DNA of 34,113 nt from a virus, in IMG/VR virus record IMGVR_UViG_3300041407_000182, positions 1 through 34,113 of that record; one strand, 5' to 3'. The translations under genes and the position numbers were made by a program. A model generated the notes under the pieces. The model had not been told where the DNA came from. It did no database searches and saw only the letters and a program-made list of their open reading frames with translations. Shown here piece by piece: positions 16,053 through 22,808 of the stretch. How positions within the stretch are numbered: position 1 is the first letter of the stretch; each line of letters begins with the position of its first letter.

Positions 16053-16261
16053 CGGAGAACCTCTTCCTCAAAAATGGACTGGCACGGGACGCAACGGGTT
16101 ATCCCGCCCAACGCTTGACGCGCTGCAGGGATCTCGTTGTCGCAGTCCTGGCAATGGGTCCGGCTCGGTCCGGACGGGCGCGGGCGGGCGAGCTGCGCCG
16201 CAATGGCCTTGTCGCGCTCGCGCTGCTCTTGCGCCTGGGCGCGATCGAACCAGTCCACCAT
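16049..16261 (-). CDS. TraR/DksA-family zinc-finger protein
   Basis: This 70-aa protein has a C-terminal four-cysteine finger (CQDC at about 37-40 and CVPC at about 57-60) preceded by a charged helix, the layout of TraR and short phage DksA homologues. Such proteins enter the RNA polymerase secondary channel and act like DksA with ppGpp. It lies between tube and holin and is coupled to both by 1- and 4-base overlaps, so it would appear late. Confidence 0.85.
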   Translation of the reverse strand: MVDWFDRAQAQEQRERDKAIAAQLARPRPSGPSRTHCQDCDNEIPAARQALGGITRCVPCQSIFEEEVLR

Positions 16262-16713
16262 CAGCTCAGGCCTTCGATTTCAGTGGCGTCCAGGTACGGC
16301 ACACCGTTGATTTTCACGAAGTCCGGACTGGTGACGTCATACGGGATCTTGTGCTTGTTCTTTTCCGCGCCCTTGGGGTCGATGCTCAGCAGGCTGGACA
16401 GGCGCAACTTGCAGCCGAAGGCCTCAATGCGCAGCTCTTCCTCGCCCGCTTTGGCGAAGAACACAATGTCGAACGGAGCCAGTGACCGGAAACTGCCGGC
16501 GGTTTTGGCCGATTCGATCAGCAGGTTGAAGTTGGTGGTGTCCAGCTCCAGCTCGCCCGCTGCGGACACGTCGCCGTCAACGTGCCCGTCAGGCACGCCC
16601 CGGGTTTGCGCCACGGCGGTGTTGTCGGTGATGTCCAGAGTGCAGCTCTCCACGTGAACCTTGAGGTCGCCCAGGTTCACGTCGAAGTTCTTGCCGCCGA
16701 TTTTTGCTGACAT
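16261..16713 (-). CDS. Tail tube protein, DUF2597 family
   Basis: This 150-aa protein follows the sheath gene by 3 bp, the expected place of the tube. The N-terminus MSAKIGGKNFDVNLGDLKV and the central GVPDGHVDGDVSAAGELELD are typical of DUF2597. It forms the inner tube of the contractile tail and pairs with the DUF2586 sheath, a combination typical of HP1-like rather than P2-like (FI/FII) tails. Confidence 0.85.
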   Translation of the reverse strand: MSAKIGGKNFDVNLGDLKVHVESCTLDITDNTAVAQTRGVPDGHVDGDVSAAGELELDTTNFNLLIESAKTAGSFRSLAPFDIVFFAKAGEEELRIEAFGCKLRLSSLLSIDPKGAEKNKHKIPYDVTSPDFVKINGVPYLDATEIEGLS

Positions 16714-16716
16714 GGG

Positions 16717-17832
16717 TTACTCCGAATCGTCGGTCGAAAGGTCCAGCGCGATGTTCGCGGTCAGGTCTTTCGGGCAGTTGAGGGGGCGCAGCTTGATGTA
16801 GGCCACGACGGCGGTTTTGCTCATCCAGGTCAGGACAATGTCGCCGTCCTTGGGCTGCTCGATCTCGCCTGGGAACACAGCACCGCCGAAGGTCGTCGAC
16901 TTGGCCATCGCGCGCAGCGGAGCCATCAGTGCGTTGACGGCCACGGCCATGCTGTTGGCGCTGCTGTTCAAGCGGCGATCGGCCACACGGCGGATCAGCA
17001 GCGGGCGGATCTGGCGAGCGGCCTTGTCGACGGTGCGCAGGTACTCGATCACCTGGAAGTCGCTGCTTGGCGCGTCGAGCATGTTGCCGTCGCCCCAGAA
17101 CACGCCCGGGTAGTCCGGATACGTCTGGCTGACCGAGAAGCGGGCCGCGTCCAGGGCGCTGCGGATGGCTGACTGCAGGGGAATGCTGTCTACGTCAGTA
17201 GGCACTGCGCCCAAGCCCAGCAAGGCACCGGTGGCCACGCGCATGGGGCTGTCGGCAATGCTTACGGCAGCGTTGGCCAGGCGTCCGGCCAGAACGCCCA
17301 GGTCATTGCCGTGCAGCTGGGGAACGACCAGGACACGCGGCGCTGCAAGGCCTAGGGTGATTGCCTGTTGCTCGGCCAGGTATTCCGCCCAGGTCTGGGT
17401 TGGCTTAATGCCGGAGGTGGCCGCCATGACGAACACACGCCGGCCATAGATATTGCTCAGCTCAATGGCTGCCTCGTGCATGTCCGACAGCGCGTCAGCG
17501 GCGGTCACGGGAGTGGTGATCACCACGGCCTCAACCGAGTGCCCGAGCTGCTGCGCTTTCTCCAAAGCGTCATACCAGTCGTCATCGGCGGCGACCGGTG
17601 CTGCCAGGCAGGCCCAGCGATCGCCACCATTCAAGCGTGCGGCCGTGATCTGGGTTTTCAGGTCGCTGGCCGGGACGCCCAGTTGTACGTCCAGGTCGCT
17701 GTCGGTGTTCAAGGGGATCAGCGAACCGACGCTTTTCGCGCCTACGCCGATGAAAAGGAAATAGCGTTCAACCGCCGTCACAGCGCCTTGGCCGAGATTG
17801 AGATTGTTAACGCTGACTTTGCCGAGTGCCAT
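16717..17832 (-). CDS. Contractile tail sheath, DUF2586 family
   Basis: This 371-aa protein fits the DUF2586 sheath family: N-terminus MALGKVSVNNLNLGQGAVTA, a subtilisin-like core (AVVITTPVTAADALSDM, RRVFVMAATSGIKP) and a C-terminal assembly part (IEYLRTVDKAARQIRPLLIR). It polymerises around the tube and contracts on infection. The start is ATG 17832. It follows the S-like gene and leads the tail-lysis block. Confidence 0.88.
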   Translation of the reverse strand: MALGKVSVNNLNLGQGAVTAVERYFLFIGVGAKSVGSLIPLNTDSDLDVQLGVPASDLKTQITAARLNGGDRWACLAAPVAADDDWYDALEKAQQLGHSVEAVVITTPVTAADALSDMHEAAIELSNIYGRRVFVMAATSGIKPTQTWAEYLAEQQAITLGLAAPRVLVVPQLHGNDLGVLAGRLANAAVSIADSPMRVATGALLGLGAVPTDVDSIPLQSAIRSALDAARFSVSQTYPDYPGVFWGDGNMLDAPSSDFQVIEYLRTVDKAARQIRPLLIRRVADRRLNSSANSMAVAVNALMAPLRAMAKSTTFGGAVFPGEIEQPKDGDIVLTWMSKTAVVAYIKLRPLNCPKDLTANIALDLSTDDSE

Positions 17833-17843
17833 GCAGTGCCTCG

Positions 17844-18524
17844 CTAGCGGGGTGAATTAAGGATTTGTTGCAGCACCAGGTTCACCAGCGCGCTGGTTTC
17901 TGATTCCGTGCCAGGGCCGAGGAACTGACGTTTGGGCAGGGTGATATCCCAGCTCTGCGCACCAGATGACTCGGATTGTTCGTCGTCCAGGATGCGGATC
18001 AGCAGACCCGCCTTGGCGTAGTTCACGTGCTCTTTAATCCACGCCACGGACGGGCGTGTCAGGGTCTTCTTCCCCGCCTGACGGGTTTTAAAGCCCAGGC
18101 GGCGCAAGCGTTTGGCCTGCTTTTCTGTCGCAGCCAGGCCGACCGGAACCCGGTTCCACTGGCGCATTTGTGCGGCGGTCCGACGCTCGGAAACACCGTT
18201 GTGCTGCTGCGAAGCAACCCAGCGGGTCAACGCGTTACGCCAGCCCAGTTCGGCCTCGTTGGCACTCAGGCGGGTCACGTCGAGCAACTTGCCCAGGCCG
18301 GATTCCATTTTTTTCTTGCCCTTGGACGATGCTTTGCGCGGGGCGAAGGGAGTCCCGTCCAGGTTCTGCTGGGTGCTGACGCGCTTGCGGCTGATGCTGC
18401 GCACGCGCTTGGACACATTGTTCAGCAGACGCCGGCGCAATTTTGGCGGCAGCTCGAGCAGGGCCAGCTGCTGTTCAGCATCGACCAGGCCGCGTATGTC
18501 GAGGTCGAAGTTGTTACGCGCCAT
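17844..18524 (-). CDS. Tail completion/virion morphogenesis protein gpS-like
   Basis: This 226-aa protein starts at ATG 18524, six bases after GAGG and overlapping gpR by 11 bp; upstream in-frame extension would run into gpR. It matches phage virion morphogenesis proteins: an N-terminal helix (LVDAEQQLALLELPPKLRRR), a very basic region (KRVRSISRKRV, ASSKGKKKMES) and a C-terminal domain. It is longer than P2 gpS (about 150 aa). It is thought to finish the tail so that it can join the head. Confidence 0.82.
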   Translation of the reverse strand: MARNNFDLDIRGLVDAEQQLALLELPPKLRRRLLNNVSKRVRSISRKRVSTQQNLDGTPFAPRKASSKGKKKMESGLGKLLDVTRLSANEAELGWRNALTRWVASQQHNGVSERRTAAQMRQWNRVPVGLAATEKQAKRLRRLGFKTRQAGKKTLTRPSVAWIKEHVNYAKAGLLIRILDDEQSESSGAQSWDITLPKRQFLGPGTESETSALVNLVLQQILNSPR

Positions 18525-18954
18525 TGGCCACCTCGCCTGTTTCCGCGACCCACAGCTCGAACGGCACAAATGACCAGGTCTTTCCAAAAGCATGGATCTC
18601 GCCGGCAGGATCCTCGGCCAGGTATTGCGGCTCGGTGAACTGCAGCTTGATGTCCACGTCAGCCAGGTCGTCATCGAGCATGGTGATGTCGAACACGGTG
18701 GCGGGCAGGCCGTCGCGGTCCTCGTCGTGGGTCTCGAGCCAACTGCCGACCAGGGCCATCAGACGCCCGGGATGATCAGCGAATCGCTCCAGCACGATTG
18801 TGGCGCTGTAGTTCATGTCGCCCATGTGCATGCCGTCGACGTCGTCTTTCCAGATCAATTCCAGCTGCACCTGGTCCGTCCAGCTGTCGAGCTGTTCGGG
18901 GGCCACCAACTGGCGTTCGATGAGGTAGGCCGTCAAAGCCTGCAGCTTGATCAC
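18514..18954 (-). CDS. Tail completion protein gpR-like
   Basis: This 146-aa protein has the P2 gpR family N-terminus (MIKLQALTAYLIERQLVAP) and the conserved YSATIVLERFADHPGRLMAL stretch. It sits before S, as in P2. ATG 18954 overlaps the P-loop gene stop in ATGA, so the inserted upstream gene is fully coupled into the operon. Confidence 0.85.
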   Translation of the reverse strand: MIKLQALTAYLIERQLVAPEQLDSWTDQVQLELIWKDDVDGMHMGDMNYSATIVLERFADHPGRLMALVGSWLETHDEDRDGLPATVFDITMLDDDLADVDIKLQFTEPQYLAEDPAGEIHAFGKTWSFVPFELWVAETGEVANGA

Positions 18955-19436
18955 GACAGGAACTCCCCGAGCATGCTCAGACGGAATGCCTCTTCGGACA
19001 TGGTCTGCCGATGGACACTGACAAGATCGCGGTAGTCAAAAAGCCACAGGTGCCGCTCATGACGGTTTCCATAGTCACGAACAAGCCGCATTAGAAAATC
19101 ATTTTCCGGGAGGTCTTCACCCACGACGCGAAGGCGTGCAGCAGTGGTCGAGTAATAACCGCCGGGACGGAATGTCACTGAGTTCAGCAGATCGAACTCG
19201 TCGTAAAACCAGGTGCAGCGCTCAGCATGCATATGGCTTGGCAGCGGTTCACCGTCGGCAATTACTGTTACCCCTGGCATTTGGACCGGCAGCCACCGCA
19301 CGAGCTCAGGGGCGCAGACAAAAACAACAGGCTTACCGTGCTCGGCTGCGGCAATGGCCATGTTGCACAAACGTGTCGTTTTTCCCGTCATGCGAGGGGA
19401 GATTTCGAGATAGGCGATCTTCACGATCTGGCTCAT
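18951..19436 (-). CDS. Unknown P-loop ATPase-like protein in head-tail operon
   Basis: This 161-aa protein has a Walker A-like site, SPRMTGKTT at residues 13-21, where the first Gly is Ser; a Walker B-like CTWFYDEFD with Asp79-Glu80; and YYSTTAA at 94-100, in the place of a coupling or sensor motif. The order resembles a minimal terminase-like or Zot-like ATPase. ATG 19436 overlaps gpL by 4 bp, and the gene ends in a 4-bp overlap with gpR. P2 has genes X, Y, K and lysis genes here. I do not recognise the family; a role in DNA packaging, virion completion or host takeover is possible. Confidence 0.75.
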   Translation of the reverse strand: MSQIVKIAYLEISPRMTGKTTRLCNMAIAAAEHGKPVVFVCAPELVRWLPVQMPGVTVIADGEPLPSHMHAERCTWFYDEFDLLNSVTFRPGGYYSTTAARLRVVGEDLPENDFLMRLVRDYGNRHERHLWLFDYRDLVSVHRQTMSEEAFRLSMLGEFLS

Positions 19437-19894
19437 AGCAGTGCCGCCGTAATGCGACCACGGCCCTGCAGCGAACGAACGGCCTGCTGGCTGAATTCCA
19501 GAAAGGTTTCGCCACGCTCGGGCAATTCTTTGCCGGTGTTCTCCGCACTTTCACGGCGGGTCACGGTGGCGAACTGAGTCAGCAAGCTAGCCTTGGCGCG
19601 GCAGTAAACGGCGCGCTTATACGTCGCTGCGTGAAATGTGCGCTCGGGCAGCACCATAGGATCAGCAGATTCGACGGAGGTGATGCCCACGTTTTGCCAT
19701 TGGCCCTTGCGCTTGGTGAGATCTCGATTGACCTCGATCATCGCCGTGGTCAGATCAGTGACCAGCATGTCTACCAGGTACTCCGCCGGCAGGCGGTAAC
19801 CCTTCTGGAACTCGGCCAGGGAGAGGTCCGGCCAAAAGCCGTCGTTCTCGATCGCCTGTTCCACAAAGGTCGTGGGTTTCCCGGAAAAGCTCAT
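19433..19894 (-). CDS. Head completion/stabilisation protein gpL-like
   Basis: This 153-aa protein matches P2 gpL: the N-terminus MSFSGKPTTFVEQAIENDGFWPDL leads into the conserved LAEFQKGYRLP, with ERTFHAATYKRAVYCRAKA in the middle. It seals filled capsids and forms part of the connector for the tail. There is only a weak ribosome site (GAGTG) before ATG 19894, and an unusual 100-bp gap separates it from M. Confidence 0.85.
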   Translation of the reverse strand: MSFSGKPTTFVEQAIENDGFWPDLSLAEFQKGYRLPAEYLVDMLVTDLTTAMIEVNRDLTKRKGQWQNVGITSVESADPMVLPERTFHAATYKRAVYCRAKASLLTQFATVTRRESAENTGKELPERGETFLEFSQQAVRSLQGRGRITAALL

Positions 19895-19977
19895 TGCTGG
19901 GCACTCGAATAGGGGCGGGAAAACTGTTTCAGTGGGTCAAGGCCATAAATGGTTGGCTCACATCCACAGTTTCTCGC

Positions 19978-19987
19978 CGGGGGGGGG
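19978..19987 (+). repeat. G10 homopolymer in M-L gap
   Basis: A run of ten G (C10 on the transcribed strand) lies in the 100-bp gap between the small terminase and gpL genes, the largest gap inside this otherwise overlapping operon. No promoter or terminator is evident next to it. It could be prone to slippage or to sequencing error. Confidence 0.7.
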
Positions 19988-19994
19988 TAGTCGG

Positions 19995-20711
19995 TTATTC
20001 GGCGGCTTTCTCAGCCAGTTCTTTTGCCAGGGCTTTGCGAGCACCTTCCAGGCGAGTGCCCACACCGACAGCGGCGTGCAACTCAGTGGCCCGTTCGAAG
20101 TGGGCAATGGCGTTCGTCCAGTCCTTGGCGGCCATTGCTCGGATGCCAATCAACTTGTGGTACTTGGCCGGGATTTGCTCGGTGAGCTCCCATTCGCCAT
20201 CGATACGCGGTAGCAGGTCGGACAGGTACGGCTCAGGGCTGCGACCGGCTTTTTGCTCAGCTTCGGCCCACTCGATCACCGCATCCGCGACAAAGGTCGG
20301 CACGTCGCGCTTGAAGCGCTCGGGCATCGGCTGATCCTGTTCCATGGCAAAGTTCGCCAGGTCCAGGCCCGCTTCGAATTGCACCGTGTCGAACAGCCAG
20401 ACCAGGACCTGCATCACCACCGAGTTCGGGAAACTCAATCCGGAATCGCGGTAGCGCTGCACGTAGTCCAGGTACTTAGGCAGCAGCTCGTCACGCTTGA
20501 GCTGCTGACGTAGTTCGCGGCTGTTGATCGCGCTGATTCGCTCCAGATCCTGAGCCAATGCGTCTTCCATCAGCTTCAGGTGCTTTTTGCCATTGGCTGG
20601 GCTGGACAGCGCGGTGGCGGATGAATACACCACTGCTTCGGCACCGGAGCGTGCAGCGGCGGCTGGGCCTTCGGCTTGAACGCGGCGCTTGTGCGCCAGT
20701 GCCAGGCTCAT
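19995..20711 (-). CDS. Terminase small subunit/endonuclease gpM-like
   Basis: This 238-aa protein is close in length to P2 gpM. The N-terminal part has a basic region, followed by HLKLMEDALAQDLERISAIN and the conserved LLPKYLDYVQRYRDSG. It cuts cos DNA together with the large subunit encoded on the other strand. The start ATG 20711 overlaps the capsid stop. Confidence 0.87.
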   Translation of the reverse strand: MSLALAHKRRVQAEGPAAAARSGAEAVVYSSATALSSPANGKKHLKLMEDALAQDLERISAINSRELRQQLKRDELLPKYLDYVQRYRDSGLSFPNSVVMQVLVWLFDTVQFEAGLDLANFAMEQDQPMPERFKRDVPTFVADAVIEWAEAEQKAGRSPEPYLSDLLPRIDGEWELTEQIPAKYHKLIGIRAMAAKDWTNAIAHFERATELHAAVGVGTRLEGARKALAKELAEKAAE

Positions 20712-21727
20712 CAGATCAGCTCCACGTTTTCAGCGGCCGCGAATTTCTCCAGCTGCTCGATCACGTAGCCTTCGTTCCGGCCGTTGTAATCCTCGACGCG
20801 GGAGCGCTTCGGGTTCTCGAGCAGGTGACGACGCCAGCTGCTGTCCTGGAAGTAAATCGACAGGTTGTCCCAGCTGGTGACGACCACGGTGTTAACCGGG
20901 AAGTGCGGCACGGTGAAGGTCGGCAGACCGCCGTAGGTCGCAATGACTTGGGCGCTTTCGATGCGCTCTTTCTCGGTAGGCTTGCCCGCCTGGCTGGAAT
21001 ACAGCTTGGCCTTGTCAGCCGCCAGCAGGTCACTGCCGACGATCGCCACCAGGTCACCGCCGTCACGGAACACGGAGCTGATCATCTGCTTGGTGTCGTG
21101 CACCAGGGCGTCGAGGTTTTCGTAATCGCCGCCGGCACCCAGGGTGATTTTCCCAGCGGTGGCGCCCTCCTCGAGCACCTGCTCAGGAATCTGCTCGCGT
21201 GCCAGTTGCATCCACCCCTTGTTGACGTCCTGCAGCATCGGACTGGTGGCCAGATTGGTCTGAATCGCAGCGGTAACGCCATGCCAGCCGATCATGATGC
21301 GATCCAGGGCGATCTGCTTCTGCACTGCCGCCGAGTAGCGATCGGCGAAGTCGGGGAATTTCGCCCAGCTATCGATCTTGGCGAACGGCAGGCCGACGTC
21401 GGACTCGGTGGCAAACAGCTCGTAACCCAAACCGTTCAGGTCGGAAACATCCTTGGCTTCACGATCGGTGGTCTTGGTGTTGGTGCGACTGGTCACCGGA
21501 CCGTTCACACCGAACATGACCTTTTGGCCCTTAATTTCGGTGACCGGCACGACGTTGATGCGCTCGAGGAAATCGGCGCGCTCGGTGATCTTGTCGTTGA
21601 GTTCTTGGGCGATGCTCGGCTCGACGTTGAACTGGCGAGTCACGTCGACGCTGTAGGTCTCGCCGATCGCTTCACGCAAGGCGGCGTATTGCTTCAGAGC
21701 GCGGTTGGACAGAGATTGTTGGCTCAT
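20711..21727 (-). CDS. Major capsid protein gpN-like
   Basis: This 338-aa protein belongs to the P2 major capsid family: N-terminal QQSLSNRALKQYAALREAIG, then EPSIAQELNDKITERADFLE, VPVTEIKGQKVMFGVNGPV and the C-terminal TVPHFPVNTVVVTSWDNLSI. The N-terminal region is normally cleaved by the scaffold protease. It starts one base after the gpO stop. Confidence 0.93.
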   Translation of the reverse strand: MSQQSLSNRALKQYAALREAIGETYSVDVTRQFNVEPSIAQELNDKITERADFLERINVVPVTEIKGQKVMFGVNGPVTSRTNTKTTDREAKDVSDLNGLGYELFATESDVGLPFAKIDSWAKFPDFADRYSAAVQKQIALDRIMIGWHGVTAAIQTNLATSPMLQDVNKGWMQLAREQIPEQVLEEGATAGKITLGAGGDYENLDALVHDTKQMISSVFRDGGDLVAIVGSDLLAADKAKLYSSQAGKPTEKERIESAQVIATYGGLPTFTVPHFPVNTVVVTSWDNLSIYFQDSSWRRHLLENPKRSRVEDYNGRNEGYVIEQLEKFAAAENVELI

Positions 21728-21728
21728 A

Positions 21729-22646
21729 TCACAGCACCCGCTTTTTGACGTCGGCAGGGCCGGTGGAGCGCGGAAGCTGGCGACCTTGCGGGGTATTCAG
21801 CAGCGCGGTGAATTGCTTCTGCAGTTGAGCAACACTGGCCAGCACGGCCTTGTTGCCGGTCGTTTGGCGGCTGAGGTTTTTTTCTTCCTCGGCCGTGGTG
21901 ACGATCGCATCGACCGCCGCCTGTACGTCATCAATCGGCGCCTGATCCGGCTCCTCTTCAGTGACGATGGGTTCGATCAACGCTTGAAGGCCAGCGGCCA
22001 CAATCAGCAATTGCTCGATCAGGGCCTTGGCGGCCTTGGCTGTAGCTTCATCCATTGGGGGTTTGCTCTCGGTGGGGGTTTGCGGAGTGGTTTCGGCTGG
22101 GGTTTCTTCGATCCCGAAATGCTTGAACAGCCCCGAGAACATGGCGAACAGCTTCGCAAACTCGCCCTTGGGCTCTTCTTCGTTCAGGGAGCCAAGCGGC
22201 ACAGAACGAGCGAAATAGGCCGTCGCACTGGTCTTCTTGGAGAAGTACAGTTCTTGGGTACCGACGCTGGCCGGCTCATCAGTCACCGCCATACCGGTGA
22301 GGTAGGCTTTGCCCTTACCACGGAAATTTGGCGTGATCTCGATGCTGCTGAAGAGCTTCTGGCCTTGATCGTTGAGCCATAGCAGGCGGTCGTTGGGCTT
22401 GAGCTGTGCTTCCAGCGCGACATGACCTGGTTCCAGATCCTCGGCATCCTCTACCAGGCGTACGGCATAGACGGTGCCGTGGGAGCCCTGCCAGCGTTCG
22501 TGGTCACACCAGATCACTGCGGTGTAAAAGGACGACTTGTAGGTCTCAGCGATGTCGCGCAGTTCCTGGGGAAGGATCTCGCGACCATCGGCGGTGGTGC
22601 CGCTGGTGGCGACACGTTTCCAGAACGAAACAAGGGAACGGGGCAT
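21729..22646 (-). CDS. Capsid scaffold/protease gpO-like
   Basis: This 305-aa protein matches P2 gpO. The N-terminal protease domain carries candidate triad residues Asp20 (TADG), His49 (CDHER) and Ser100/101 (FSSIEITPN), and the family stretch GKAYLTGMAVTDEPASVGT. A Pro/Glu/Thr-rich linker (about 170-190) leads to a C-terminal helical scaffold (LSRQTTGNKAVLASVAQLQK). It shapes the procapsid, cuts itself, capsid and portal, and is removed. It is the first gene of the leftward late operon; ATG 22646 has little ribosome site. Confidence 0.9.
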   Translation of the reverse strand: MPRSLVSFWKRVATSGTTADGREILPQELRDIAETYKSSFYTAVIWCDHERWQGSHGTVYAVRLVEDAEDLEPGHVALEAQLKPNDRLLWLNDQGQKLFSSIEITPNFRGKGKAYLTGMAVTDEPASVGTQELYFSKKTSATAYFARSVPLGSLNEEEPKGEFAKLFAMFSGLFKHFGIEETPAETTPQTPTESKPPMDEATAKAAKALIEQLLIVAAGLQALIEPIVTEEEPDQAPIDDVQAAVDAIVTTAEEEKNLSRQTTGNKAVLASVAQLQKQFTALLNTPQGRQLPRSTGPADVKKRVL

Positions 22647-22808
22647 GGGCGATAACTGCGCTCAATCGGTGATTTGAGCCCCCACGATATGCACCGGCCG
22701 ATCACCAAACAAACGGTTAACTTTTGCTTTGGTCCTATATCGCGGATATAGGAGGAACGCGGATTTTAACCCCGCGTTTCGAGCGTTTTCGCCGCATAGA
22801 CTGCGGCC
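22647..22808. promoter_or_regulatory. Divergent late promoter region
   Basis: These 162 bp separate the divergent O and terminase genes and must contain promoters for both late operons. Two inverted repeats are visible: CCTATATC/GATATAGG around GCG (22734-22752) and AACGCGG/CCGCGTT (22756-22778). No clear sigma70 -10/-35 pair stands out, as expected for Ogr-activated promoters. A TGT-N12-ACA site as in P2 was not found in perfect form. Confidence 0.6.
22734..22752. promoter_or_regulatory. Perfect 19-bp inverted repeat, candidate activator site
   Basis: CCTATATC-GCG-GATATAGG is perfectly symmetric with a 3-base centre. It is placed between divergent late operons, 57-75 bp upstream of the terminase start and about 90 bp from O. 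It contains ATATCGC, the word repeated near attL. The Ogr-type protein or another dimeric regulator may bind it. Confidence 0.55.

Noticed and set aside
15776-16657. 293-codon open frame on + across lysis and tube genes
   Set aside because: It crosses three recognised genes on the other strand and has low-complexity Arg/Ser/Pro composition.
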